Source: Chloroflexota bacterium
Lineage (GTDB): Bacteria; Chloroflexota; Dehalococcoidia; SZUA-161
Direction of reading: 5' to 3'
Length of the DNA stretch: 34,514 nt
Assembly (NCBI GenBank): GCA_021787935.1
Contig: JAJYLC010000018.1
Coordinates: 1-34,514, forward strand
This document shows, piece after piece, positions 1-8,665 of this stretch. Both the position numbers and the translations under genes were made by a program. Numbering within the stretch: position 1 is the first letter of the stretch; each line of letters starts with the position of its first letter. Under the pieces are notes generated by a model. It had not been told where the DNA came from and searched no databases. It saw only the letters and a program-made list of their open reading frames with translations.

Positions 1-289
1 CCTCACGCGGGGGCGTGGATTGAAACTTAGTGCGCCCATCAATAGCCTGATGACATTTGGTCGCCCCTCACGCGGGGGCGTGGATTGAAACATGTATGCT
101 ATATCCAGAGCACTCAAGTTTACTAGTCGCCCCTCACGCGGGGGCGTGGATTGAAACTTAGTGCGCCCATCAATAGCCTGATGACATTTGGTCGCCCCTC
201 ACGCGGGGGCGTGGATTGAAACGGTAAATGTACCGGGTATTGACGTCTGACCGGAAGGTCGCCCCTCACGCGGGGGCGTGGATTGAAAC
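1..289 (+). CRISPR. Type I-C-like CRISPR array, trailer end (partial)
   Basis: Four complete and identical 32-bp repeats lie at 60-91, 126-157, 191-222 and 258-289. A 26-bp 3' part of a fifth repeat is at 1-26, cut by the window edge. Spacers are 33-35 bp (27-59, 92-125, 158-190, 223-257). The repeat begins GTCGCCCC, can form a stem of CGCCCC with GGGGCG, and ends ATTGAAAC, the standard look of type I-C repeats. In that family the leader lies 5' of the strand whose repeat ends GAAAC, so the leader and cas genes should be left of the window and this is the oldest end of the array. The terminal repeat shows no decay. Spacers 27-59 and 158-190 are identical. No cas gene is visible here. Confidence 0.97.
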
Positions 290-588
290 TCGAGCTCCGT
301 TAAGTGCAATTCGTCCAACAAATCTGACGATTGTGACCACCTTACCTATGAGCGAGCCTTGTGTACAGTTCCCGAACTACTGTTTGAGAACAAGAGATTG
401 ATGCCGGTGTGTTACAGCTCGCGTGGCTTCGTGGAGAGCCAGTCTCTACCAGGTTTTGCCGCTACACTCTAACATACAATAAAACATATATTCAGCAACA
501 TGGGCTCGTCCAGGAGCTTGACTTTCCAATGCCTTATTGCTATGCTGCAACCCAGTGTCGCTTAGTGAATATCGTTGGGAGGCTTAAC
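290..588. other. CRISPR trailer-side spacer without a convincing gene
   Basis: About 300 bases separate the last repeat from the first likely gene. A frame is open from 409 and runs into the gene starting at 589, but it has no ribosome binding site at 409 and an irregular composition, so I treat it as a random extension. I see no degenerate repeats, tRNA or clear promoter. Confidence 0.5.
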
Positions 589-978
589 ATGATCGGAGAA
601 AGAGTCAGGCACTATCAAGGCAAGAACGCGGATTTAAACGCTCTGAAGGGCAAAATAGAAGATTACCTCAAGGGTAAGGGCTTCAAGATTCAGTCTTCGA
701 AACCGAGTCCGCACGGAACTGTGATACAGGCGCAGAAAGGCGGTTTCCTGCGATCAATAGTAACCGCTGATAGGGCTCTCACCATATTGCTCGATGGCGA
801 GCCAAACAACTTCACGGTTAGGGTAGGCGTCGGGAAATGGCTCCAGCACTTAGGAATTACCGCTGTGGAAGCTCTGCTGATATCAGAGCTTTTCTTACTT
901 GTAGATGTGCCAGAGACTCTCTGGAACCTCGAGGTTGAAAATGAGGTAATCAAAAAGATAGACTCCTTGGTTGGGTAA
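589..978 (+). CDS. Hypothetical protein, 129 aa
   Basis: I do not recognise the family with confidence. The ATG at 589 is chosen because GGGAGG at 578-583 sits just upstream, while a longer open frame (from 409) has no such site. The protein begins MIGERVRHYQGK. It has a lysine-rich helical N-terminal part, a middle with beta-strand character (HGTVIQAQKGGFLRS, FTVRVGVGKWLQ), and a hydrophobic helix LLISELFLLVDV followed by an acidic tail. This looks like a small soluble alpha/beta protein. It lies between the CRISPR trailer and a lipoprotein gene on the same strand, 85 bases upstream of the latter. The gap between them contains a 10-bp palindrome and no obvious terminator. Confidence 0.7.
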   Translation: MIGERVRHYQGKNADLNALKGKIEDYLKGKGFKIQSSKPSPHGTVIQAQKGGFLRSIVTADRALTILLDGEPNNFTVRVGVGKWLQHLGITAVEALLISELFLLVDVPETLWNLEVENEVIKKIDSLVG

Positions 979-1063
979 GCTGCGGCCGCAATAGACGCAC
1001 GCTTCGCGCTCCATTTACAGTTGTTCCCAGATAATTGCCCTGACGATGGGAGCATAAGCGGGC

Positions 1064-3994
1064 ATGAAACAGTTTGTCAAAAGAACCTGGGTTGTGTTCG
1101 TGATCGCCGTGGTTCTTCTCACAACCCTACTGGCAGGGTGTAGCTCCAAAGTGACCCCGACAGCCTCTGGGTCCGGCCAGGGAATACTATTACTTGGCGA
1201 CAAGACGGACGTTAATCTGGCCTCCGGGCTCATCTCTTTCTTCGAGAAGAAGGGCGTCCCCGTCACCACCGCCGGGCCAGACCAGTTCCAGGAATATAAG
1301 ACTCGGCGGTCTATTGTAATCCTCGGAGGGCCCTACTCCGGCGGAAAAGTGTGGGACGCGATGAAGCAGGCGCTCAGCACGGAAGACCAGAATTACCTTA
1401 GCTCGCCTGACACAAGGATAGTGCGCGTAAAGGAAAACGTGTGGGCTAAAGGCCAGGAAGTGGTTATATACGCGGGCTCGAGCCAGGAGCAGACGGAAAA
1501 GGCCTGGCTCGTGACCATGTCACCTGGGAAACTGCCCCTCCCCGTGAAACCGGTAAGAGCCTTCGCCCTCCCTCTGACAGCAGAAACATCGGCAGCAGCA
1601 GCCTCTTCCGGAGCAAACTCCGGCCCGCTTGTACAGGTTTCAGCAGCGAACGATCCCGAGTGTTCCCTCTCTTCCGTTGGCAAGGCTGGCTCGGGTGAAG
1701 AAGACGACGCCAACGGAGAAGAATGGAGCATGGAGGACTATTTCCAGAATTTCATCGACGGCTACGTCAGTAACCCTTTGTCATTAGTCCAGGACATTAC
1801 AGACTTCGAAAACAACCCTCTGAACTTCCTGGAAAACAAGCTCCTGGGCTACGGTGCGGACAACTTTTACCAGATAAGCCTCGGAGATAACGACAATACT
1901 GACTACACGGTGAATGTAGCTGAGCTGGGTCAAGGTGTGAACAGTCTGGCTCAATATCTTCAGTTGATTCAACCGAATGGAGTGAGCGTATCTGACACGT
2001 CGCTGCAATCGGAGCTGCCCGGCCTGGTTCAGGCTCTCCAGTCAACCGGCGACCTGGTGGACTTTCTCAAGTCGTTCTCAGGGATCAAGGAACATTACAG
2101 CAAGTTCCCCTTCGGCACTGATTGGTGGAATATGCCCTGCGTAACTGACGGCGTTACGCCGGACCCCATAGTCCTGGTCCAGCCCATGCCGGTTCTGTTG
2201 AAGGCGGACGGCTCCAGGGAAAGCTACACCTGGAATCAGAATACGGACGTGATTACGCCGGCTGATGGATGGGATGCCGTGGCATCGGACGGTGAAGTGT
2301 ATAACTTCGCCAGGAGCTATCAGGGTAACGTGGTACACGATATGCTCTATTATCATATCTACCGTCGCTTGACGGCCGGGACCAACCCTGCTACCGGGTC
2401 GTTACCGGAGAGCGGCTGGTATCAACAGAACCAGATCATTTACATTACGACTCCCCAAACGATTTTGGGAGGTTCATACACGTTTACCGGCAACTGGCTC
2501 GTGGACGGCAATGTGATGCCATTTGGCAACGGGCTGCCCTTAATGATGGACGGCCCTCATAGTGTGACCGCGCTCTACCAGCCGACATCCAAGCCGGGCA
2601 AAATTTATGGCTATACTAAATATCAGAATGGGAACCCTATATCCGGTGTCAACATCACCGTCACGGACGCCAGTACCGGCCAGACCGTCGGCTCGGCTCA
2701 AAGTAACCAGGCAGGCTATTATGCCACGGCGGTGCTCCCGAAAGGGGGATACAATGTGTCCGCCACCGAACAGGGGTACAGCTTTAGCACGTCCTCGGTC
2801 TCTGTTTGGGGAGACGCCGAAGCTGATTTCATCGAGCAGAGCGGCGCCTATCCGACATCAATGGTTCAGTCACAAAATGGCCTTGAGCCGGTCCTCCCCG
2901 AAAACGGACAGGGCTGGGTCTCTTTGACGCTATACCACCCCGACGGCACCCCAGCGCCAAATGAGCCCGTCTCTGCGGCCACCAGTTCAGGATCGATGTC
3001 GCCGCCAACAACAACAGATTCGAAGGGTACCGCAACTTTCACCTGGTACGCCGGGCCTCAGCCCGGTACCTACCAGATCACCTTTCATGCCGATGTGGAC
3101 TCCTACAAAATTACTGTGCCGGTGACAGCGGGGGTGATCGGCATCAATCTCTCTTCAGCAGGTTCGAGCCTGAGCGTACCGCCATCGGGAAGCGGGTCGC
3201 TGCAAGTCAACGTGAGCTTCCAGGGGCCCTGGGAAAATCTGGGACGTTTTGCCTTTTACCCGGCCCAACTTTCGATTGCGGGGTTACCCTCCGGGGCAAC
3301 AGCTACATTCACACCGCTCCAGGTAAATGCCGTATTGCCGCTGCTTTCTGCCCCTTCCTCGTTGACTATCACTGTCGGAGGGTCGGTGCCAGCCGGAAAC
3401 TATCCGCTTGTTGTCTCCGCCGTAGACACGGGGCCATCGTGGTTTAACGTACCGATGAGTGCGTCGCTGCCGTTGACATTGAATGTTGGGGCTTCCGCTT
3501 CGTCAAATGGAGGAATAACCGGCGTCATTCTGAACCTGGATGGCAATCAGGCCTCCGGTAACGTTACTATTACACAGGGGAGCCAGACGGTGTACAGCAC
3601 CAGTACCAGCAACGGCTACTTCAACACCGGCTACACTCTGAAACCGGGAGGCTACACCGTAACCGCTTATATCGACCAGAACCCCAGTGTTTACTATGCG
3701 GAGGCAGTGACCGTGAGCGCTTCGAACATAGCTTCGGTGACCCTAACGCCGCAAGGAGGACTCGGGGTCTCCGTGACGCACAACGGTGCCCCGGCGCCTG
3801 GAGCGAGTCTTTCCCTGGTCACCCCTGCAGGCTATACGCTGAAGGCGGTAACCAACAGCCAGGGACAATACTCGTGGGGCTACAGCCTCGGACCGGGCAC
3901 TTACACGCTGCAGGTGAGCTACGGGGGCGCAACCACTTCGACTACGGTGACTTTAACTTCCGGCAAGATGACAAGTCTCACCATCACAATATAG
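1064..3994 (+). CDS. Large lipoprotein with carboxypeptidase-regulatory/Ig-like repeat domains
   Basis: This 976-residue protein begins with a basic n-region, a hydrophobic segment and a lipobox (LLAGC, Cys26), so it should be a surface-anchored lipoprotein. Residues about 40-170 form an alpha/beta region with the phrase SIVILGGPYSGG, reminiscent of S-layer-type putative nucleotide-fold domains; that resemblance is only impressionistic. The C-terminal half is a string of beta-sandwich domains. Carboxypeptidase-regulatory-like units show the G-x-I-x-G start (GKIYGYTKYQNGNPISGV, then GGITGVILNLDGNQASGNV) and the SNQAGYY or TSNGYF turn. An invasin/Big-like unit (LTLYHPDGTPAPNEPVSA) lies between them. 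Composition is Ser/Thr/Gly/Pro-rich, as usual for extracellular proteins. A weak GGGAG site lies 11 bases upstream of the ATG. A ligand or surface adhesion role is possible but cannot be read from the sequence. Confidence 0.85.
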   Translation: MKQFVKRTWVVFVIAVVLLTTLLAGCSSKVTPTASGSGQGILLLGDKTDVNLASGLISFFEKKGVPVTTAGPDQFQEYKTRRSIVILGGPYSGGKVWDAMKQALSTEDQNYLSSPDTRIVRVKENVWAKGQEVVIYAGSSQEQTEKAWLVTMSPGKLPLPVKPVRAFALPLTAETSAAAASSGANSGPLVQVSAANDPECSLSSVGKAGSGEEDDANGEEWSMEDYFQNFIDGYVSNPLSLVQDITDFENNPLNFLENKLLGYGADNFYQISLGDNDNTDYTVNVAELGQGVNSLAQYLQLIQPNGVSVSDTSLQSELPGLVQALQSTGDLVDFLKSFSGIKEHYSKFPFGTDWWNMPCVTDGVTPDPIVLVQPMPVLLKADGSRESYTWNQNTDVITPADGWDAVASDGEVYNFARSYQGNVVHDMLYYHIYRRLTAGTNPATGSLPESGWYQQNQIIYITTPQTILGGSYTFTGNWLVDGNVMPFGNGLPLMMDGPHSVTALYQPTSKPGKIYGYTKYQNGNPISGVNITVTDASTGQTVGSAQSNQAGYYATAVLPKGGYNVSATEQGYSFSTSSVSVWGDAEADFIEQSGAYPTSMVQSQNGLEPVLPENGQGWVSLTLYHPDGTPAPNEPVSAATSSGSMSPPTTTDSKGTATFTWYAGPQPGTYQITFHADVDSYKITVPVTAGVIGINLSSAGSSLSVPPSGSGSLQVNVSFQGPWENLGRFAFYPAQLSIAGLPSGATATFTPLQVNAVLPLLSAPSSLTITVGGSVPAGNYPLVVSAVDTGPSWFNVPMSASLPLTLNVGASASSNGGITGVILNLDGNQASGNVTITQGSQTVYSTSTSNGYFNTGYTLKPGGYTVTAYIDQNPSVYYAEAVTVSASNIASVTLTPQGGLGVSVTHNGAPAPGASLSLVTPAGYTLKAVTNSQGQYSWGYSLGPGTYTLQVSYGGATTSTTVTLTSGKMTSLTITI

Positions 3995-4562
3995 CACCGT
4001 GTCATATCCTCAATTACCGTTGCCCATTCCTCGGTTCTGTGCAGTTGAAGGCAGCGAATTATTACTCTCATAAAATCTAGCCATAAGTCCTCTTATCTCC
4101 GTAAGTAGGTTTACGTACCTTATACGTTATGCCTCCCTGAGAGACTGCGCCTTTTGGCAAGCAAATATGAGGTGTGCATAATTGAAACTTAGTTCGTGCA
4201 AGATTATAGTGCTTAACTGCATGGAGTGGGCTGTCCCAGGCTACCAGCTTAGAAGAAGTCCCATTTTTGCTCTGCCTTCTTTCGGTGGCGGACCTCTGTG
4301 GTAGGCAGCGTTGCAGGTGAATTGAGTAACGAAAGTATCGACGTTGTGCAACTATACGATTTGTTTCACGGGTTAAGTGACCCAAACTCGGGGTCGCGGA
4401 TATACTCTCGTAGCAAGCATAGTTGGATTCGACTAACAAACTAGGCTATCCCACAAAATGCAACCTTCTTGCTCTGCGCTGAGTTGGGTTTCGGATTTCC
4501 AGTAATCGGTGTGGGAAACTCGGCTTTGACCCTCTCTTCAGTTTTTTGCGCTGGAGGAGACA
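3995..4562. other. Long intergenic region, no gene recognised
   Basis: This 568-base stretch has an open frame on the minus strand (4077-4439) whose translation shows no protein-like pattern and no ribosome binding site. A small GACCC/GGGTC hairpin occurs near 4378-4396. The segment 4181-4193 shares 13 bases with the junction of a CRISPR repeat and spacer, probably by chance. The last 20 bases carry the ribosome binding site of the next gene. It may be decayed accessory DNA. Confidence 0.5.
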
Positions 4563-5969
4563 ATGAATAGAAAATTGTTGTTGATCAATCCGGTTGAGAA
4601 AGCGGATATTAATATATCTGATGTACCAGTTTTGAGACTCCCTCCATTGAGTCTGGCTTACATAGCGGCGCTAACTCCCAGCGATTGGGATATAAAGGTA
4701 GTCGATGAGAATATTGAGCCTTTATCTATTGAGGATGCCGATCTGGTAGGCTTAACCGCTATGACCAGCAACGCACGCAGAGCTTATGAGATAGCTGCGT
4801 TGTACCGAGAAAAGGGGATAAAAACATTAATGGGAGGCATTCACGCCTCTATCTTGTATGATGAAGCTATACAATTTGTCGATTCTGTTGTAATAGGTGA
4901 AGCAGAATCTGTTTGGCATAGCCTCATCCATGATTTCGAGACTAATAGATTGAAAAGGTTCTATATAGGAGAACATACTTCTTTGGAAAACCTTGTTAGA
5001 GCGAGAAGGCACTTATATTCGGATAAATATAAGATTAAAAACTCTGTGCAAACAGCCAGAGGCTGCCCTATGGATTGTGAGTTTTGTTCGGTAACGACTT
5101 TTAATGGTGGCAAGTATAGGCAAAGACCTGTTGAAGAGGTCCTGGACGAATTGGAAAGTATAAGCAGTAGGTTAATATATTTCGTAGACGATAATATTTT
5201 AGGTTATGGCGAAAAAGCAGAACAAAGAGCGATTCAGTTGTTCAAAGGCATGAAAGAAAGAGGCCTAAATAAGCGATGGGCCTCTCAAGTAGGAATTGAT
5301 TTTGCAAGTAATCCGGAGGTACTAAAATATGCCCAAAAAGCAGGTTGCTCAGCTGTGTTTATTGGCTTTGAATCTCTAAATGAAGATGTACTGCAAGATA
5401 TGCACAAAATAAGAAATTTGAAAGCACGTGTAAGCAATTACAAAGAGATAGTAAAGCGGATACATGATTACGGCATTGCAGTGATAGGAGCTTTTACCTT
5501 TGGGAATGATGGGGATAGGAAAGACATATTTCCGAGAACAGCAGAATTTCTCCTGGATTCAAAAATGGATGCGCAACAGTTAACAATCCTGACCCCTTTG
5601 CCAGGTACCAGATTATATAACAGACTAGCTCAAGAGAGCCGACTATTTCGTACCAATTATCCTGACGATTGGAAGTACTATGATTTTACAGAAGCTGTAT
5701 TTAAACCTAAACATATGAGTCCTGATGAATTGAAAGAAGGTGTTGCCGAGATCTATAAACGCACCACTCTGAGAGCAATATCCTTAAAAAGAGCTTATCG
5801 CTCACTTCTCAATACAAAGAATCTATATGCAACGATAATCTCCTATTTTTTCAATCGTGGATATGGTTCGATATGTATGAAAAAATACGAACATTGGAAA
5901 AAGGCGATGTCGCAAACTCCGATGGCAGCTGAAAAGCCTGAGAAAGAAGCAGAAAAAATAGTGGTTTAG
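4563..5969 (+). CDS. B12-binding-domain radical SAM protein
   Basis: This 468-residue protein combines an N-terminal cobalamin-binding-type Rossmann domain (about residues 1-140, with DADLVGLTAMTSNARRAYEIA and TLMGGIHAS) with a radical SAM core. The core carries the CxxxCxxC cluster motif at C168, C172 and C175 (RGCPMDCEFC), which binds the 4Fe-4S cluster and SAM. The phrase QLTILTPLPGTRLYNRL and the helical C-terminus match the class that includes BchE, HpnJ-like and many uncharacterised methylases or cyclases. The B12 domain lacks an obvious DxHxxG motif, as in many members of this class, so cobalamin binding is unproven. GGAGGA six bases before the ATG fixes the start. The gene is visibly more A+T-rich than its neighbours and stands alone between two long spacers, which suggests horizontal acquisition. 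The substrate cannot be inferred. Confidence 0.9.
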   Translation: MNRKLLLINPVEKADINISDVPVLRLPPLSLAYIAALTPSDWDIKVVDENIEPLSIEDADLVGLTAMTSNARRAYEIAALYREKGIKTLMGGIHASILYDEAIQFVDSVVIGEAESVWHSLIHDFETNRLKRFYIGEHTSLENLVRARRHLYSDKYKIKNSVQTARGCPMDCEFCSVTTFNGGKYRQRPVEEVLDELESISSRLIYFVDDNILGYGEKAEQRAIQLFKGMKERGLNKRWASQVGIDFASNPEVLKYAQKAGCSAVFIGFESLNEDVLQDMHKIRNLKARVSNYKEIVKRIHDYGIAVIGAFTFGNDGDRKDIFPRTAEFLLDSKMDAQQLTILTPLPGTRLYNRLAQESRLFRTNYPDDWKYYDFTEAVFKPKHMSPDELKEGVAEIYKRTTLRAISLKRAYRSLLNTKNLYATIISYFFNRGYGSICMKKYEHWKKAMSQTPMAAEKPEKEAEKIVV

Positions 5970-6509
5970 ATTCAAATATACACCGCATTGGACCATCCTC
6001 TGCCGACTAGTTCGTTATTTACGCTTCGGTGTGTATTCTGTAGACTAAGCACCAGTTATACCAGTTTTGGTCTTTCCTATCATGCACATCGGGATTAGGC
6101 AGCAATCGATATAGGAATAATCGCACATTTGCTGCAATCGGGGCTTCTCGCCTGTCCTCCAATAACACTTCCTAAATCTATAGTGCAATTGGAGCGGTCA
6201 CGATAATGTTGCGATGGCAGCTTCTCATGGCGTATTCCCGAAAACAGGTATGCGGACTGGCAGCGTCGTACCATCTCTAGAGTTAGATTTGCTCGCATTG
6301 TACCTGACGCTGAGCTTCACCTCGTGACTGCACATGTGACATAAGGCGAAGTGGTTCGCACTCCTCCCTTACTATCCACTAACCACGATTGTAACATTCC
6401 AATAAGATATGTATACTGTACTCGCCTTAGTGTAATGTCGCAGCTACACAACCCTTGTTAGGACAAACCTACGGTAGAAAAACACAGCGTAAAACCGGAG
6501 GATGCTGCC
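5970..6509. other. Long intergenic region; promoter of the next operon near its right end
   Basis: About 540 bases hold no convincing gene; the open frame 6095-6298 on the minus strand looks random. Just after the radical SAM gene, ATACACCG (about 5977) and CGGTGTGTAT (about 6027) could pair across a large loop, but there is no T-tract and I do not call a terminator. The operon promoter at 6389-6417 and an untranslated leader of about 85 bases occupy the right end. Confidence 0.5.
6389..6417 (+). promoter_or_regulatory. Sigma-70-like promoter of the DUF362/isomerase/OYE operon
   Basis: A -35-like TTGTAA at 6389-6394 and a -10-like TATACT at 6412-6417 are separated by 17 bases. Transcription would start near 6424, giving a leader of about 85 bases before the ATG at 6510. 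No riboswitch fold was recognised in the leader. Confidence 0.55.
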
Positions 6510-7802
6510 ATGGCAGAGAAGCATAAGGTTATCATCCGAAGCTGCTCTGATTATAAGGACCCGAGGCGCATCAGGAGCATAATAGGCGAGGGCATGGAGG
6601 AGCTTGGCGCCAAGCCTTTTGGCAGGGTTCTGTTGAAGCCAAATGTTGTCTTTGCTCACAGGAGATACTCTCGTTTCTCCTACACTCATCCCGCAGTTAT
6701 CGAAGCAGTTCTTGATGAACTGGCGGCACGGGCAGAAGTGGAAAGGATTATCATAGGTGAGAGGACAGCTATCTACATGCCGACGCGGTACAACTTTGCA
6801 GTGGCTGGATATAGCAGATTGCGCAGAAAACCCAAGGTTAAGTTCTGCTTCTTTGACGAGGATGCTCTGGTGGAAGTCCCCTTCCAGAAGGGCAGCTATC
6901 ATAACTCTTTGCGTTTGTCGCGCACCTTTGTGGAGTCTGACTACAAGCTCTATGCTCCCAAGCTCAAGCACCACATGACCAGCAAACTGACCTGCGCCAT
7001 CAAGCTGAACGTCGGCATCTGTGACCATAAGGAGCGTCTGGACGGCCATGATTTCCATCTTGAGGAAAAGATTGCAGACCTGTACGAGGTGGGCTATCCC
7101 AACCTCGTGGTAGTAGATGCAGTGATAATCGGTCAGCAATGCGAAATGGTGGCTAAGCCCCTCTCCTTCGGTGTCATAATGATGGGAACATCCGGCGTGG
7201 CTATAGACTCCGTGGCGGCCAGGCTTATCGGGTTCGACCCGAACGAAATCGACCATCTCAGGATAGCTAGGTCGCGAGGCTGGGAACCGGCAAGCGATGA
7301 CGATATAGAGATCAAGAGTGACGTTCCCCTAGATGAACTCAGGGAGAAGACCAAGTACCTCGATCGGAAGTTTTCCAACCTACTTGACTTGGACACGCCT
7401 CTCCGAATTTATTTGGGGAACTACCCGGGAGGCAATGACATCTGCCATGGCGGTTGTGTGAATATGCTCAAGGGAGCACTGGCTACGTTCGAGGCTTATA
7501 AACCGGGCGGGATCAAGCAGGCTCAGGATAACGCCATTGTTATCGGTGAGTACGAAGGCGATGTGGATGGCCATGGTCACACCATCCTTCTGGTCGGCGA
7601 CTGCACAAAGATTAAGGGTAAAGTCACCGGGAAGACCAAACGTATCAAAGGTTGCCCGGTAGGCATACCATACTTTTCTGCCTTCGGCCCCTTCTATTGC
7701 AAATTACCCAACCTCTATATGGACCGTGACTACTTTCTCAGGTTTCCCTACCACTACGCAGTTTCTTCTGTGGTTAAGTTTATTAATAGGAAGCTGCGCT
7801 AG
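6510..7802 (+). CDS. DUF362 domain-containing protein
   Basis: This 430-residue protein matches the DUF362 pattern: VLLKPNVVFAHRRYS with THPAVIEAVLDEL (residues about 45-75), KLKHHMTSKLTCAIKLNVGI in the middle, and the LVVVDAVIIG and SGVAIDSVAARLIGFDP segments (about 195-245). DUF362 proteins are uncharacterised and are often fused to or encoded with ferredoxin-like iron-sulfur proteins. The C-terminal third has several cysteines (ICHGGC, GDC, KGC) that could bind a metal or cluster, though no standard CxxCxxCxxxC ferredoxin motif is present. GGAGG at 6497-6501 sits eight bases before the ATG. The next gene starts 31 bases downstream and the third follows closely, so the three probably form one operon. 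An open frame on the opposite strand (6444-7256) is its shadow. Confidence 0.88.
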   Translation: MAEKHKVIIRSCSDYKDPRRIRSIIGEGMEELGAKPFGRVLLKPNVVFAHRRYSRFSYTHPAVIEAVLDELAARAEVERIIIGERTAIYMPTRYNFAVAGYSRLRRKPKVKFCFFDEDALVEVPFQKGSYHNSLRLSRTFVESDYKLYAPKLKHHMTSKLTCAIKLNVGICDHKERLDGHDFHLEEKIADLYEVGYPNLVVVDAVIIGQQCEMVAKPLSFGVIMMGTSGVAIDSVAARLIGFDPNEIDHLRIARSRGWEPASDDDIEIKSDVPLDELREKTKYLDRKFSNLLDLDTPLRIYLGNYPGGNDICHGGCVNMLKGALATFEAYKPGGIKQAQDNAIVIGEYEGDVDGHGHTILLVGDCTKIKGKVTGKTKRIKGCPVGIPYFSAFGPFYCKLPNLYMDRDYFLRFPYHYAVSSVVKFINRKLR

Positions 7803-7833
7803 TCCGGATAGCTGGCCAGGGAAGGAGCTGGAA

Positions 7834-8634
7834 ATGAAGCTCTCGTGTGTCGATGCCGTAGTCCCGGGGACAACGCTGAATGAGAAATTCGCCAATCTGG
7901 AAAAGTACGGTTTCGAGGGAATCGAAATCTGGGCAATGGGTGGCGCGGGCTCTGAGTTGGAAAAGGAAATAAAGGAAGCCGCTTCCCAGAGCAAGGTCAA
8001 GCCATCCTCGGTGATAGTGGTTAATGAGGCATTCTATCGCCCTTTGGATGGTGAGGAGGCGAAGCAAGCCAAGGCTGAGGCTATAAAGGAAAGCATAAGG
8101 TTAGCAGCATCTATCGGCACTGTAAGCCTCTTGATTCCGGAATATGGGCCCCAGCTGCCCCCACCTATTTTTATGTTACCTCCTCCTGGCGAACCCGAGA
8201 AGGGTCTATTGCTCACGCTTCTGGAGGAGGTCGGGAGATACGCAGAGAAGCTGGGGACGACGCTGGTGCTGGAGCCGATAAACAGGTATGAGACTCGCTT
8301 TTTCCACACCCTGGAGGATGCAGTCGGAATCTGCGAGGAGGTGGGCAGGCCCAATATAAAGGTCGTGGCTGATACCTTCCAGATGAGCATTGAGGAACGA
8401 GATATCGCTGAGAGCATACGAAGGGCGGGGGAATATATCCGTCATATTCATCTCTCGGATAGTGGAAGGTTGCTGCCTGGTTACGGGAATATTGACTTCA
8501 AGGCCGTTTTCGCTGCCTTAAAAGAGATTGGATATAAAGGGTATATGGCTTTAGAGTGCGCGGTTCCAGGTAACCCCGAGGAGGAACTGTCCAGGTGTGT
8601 GGAGTATCTTAAGAAGTGCATGCCCTCATGCTAG
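7834..8634 (+). CDS. Sugar phosphate isomerase/epimerase-like TIM-barrel protein
   Basis: The start is placed at the ATG at 7834, not at the longer open frame from 7726. GAAGGAG (7821-7827) lies six bases upstream, and the protein then begins MKLSCVDAVVPG, as family members do; the longer version would overlap the DUF362 gene. The 266-residue protein fits the AP-endonuclease-2/xylose-isomerase-like TIM-barrel family. It has conserved FEGIEIW, LVLEPINRYET, VVADTFQM, HIHLSDSGR and YMALECAV. The E, D, H and E of the last four phrases are the usual divalent-metal ligands of hydroxypyruvate isomerases and tagatose/psicose epimerases. The exact sugar or acid substrate is unknown. It lies between the DUF362 protein and the enoate reductase, which suggests it processes a substrate or product of that pathway. 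Confidence 0.9.
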   Translation: MKLSCVDAVVPGTTLNEKFANLEKYGFEGIEIWAMGGAGSELEKEIKEAASQSKVKPSSVIVVNEAFYRPLDGEEAKQAKAEAIKESIRLAASIGTVSLLIPEYGPQLPPPIFMLPPPGEPEKGLLLTLLEEVGRYAEKLGTTLVLEPINRYETRFFHTLEDAVGICEEVGRPNIKVVADTFQMSIEERDIAESIRRAGEYIRHIHLSDSGRLLPGYGNIDFKAVFAALKEIGYKGYMALECAVPGNPEEELSRCVEYLKKCMPSC

Positions 8635-8665
8635 CAGGAATTGAGTAGACAAGGGAGATATCAAT

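Noticed and set aside
409-588. Longer N-terminal extension of the first small gene
   Set aside because: No ribosome binding site is near 409 and the extension looks unstructured, while the ATG at 589 has a good GGGAGG.
981-990. TGCGGCCGCA palindrome after the first gene
   Set aside because: It is only 10 bases with no loop or T-tract, so it is not a convincing terminator or operator.
4181-4193. Thirteen-base match (ATTGAAACTTAGT) to the repeat-spacer junction of the CRISPR array
   Set aside because: Only a short 3' part of the repeat matches and no other repeat sequence surrounds it, so an isolated remnant of the array is not supported. Chance identity is the simpler reading.
6444-7256. 270-codon open frame on the minus strand over the DUF362 gene
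   Set aside because: It is complementary to a well-supported gene with a promoter and ribosome binding site, and its translation (Cys/His-rich, irregular) has no family pattern.
7726-7833. Extended start of the TIM-barrel gene
   Set aside because: The extension overlaps the DUF362 gene by 77 bases and lacks a ribosome binding site. The ATG at 7834 has GAAGGAG six bases upstream and gives the family's usual N-terminus.
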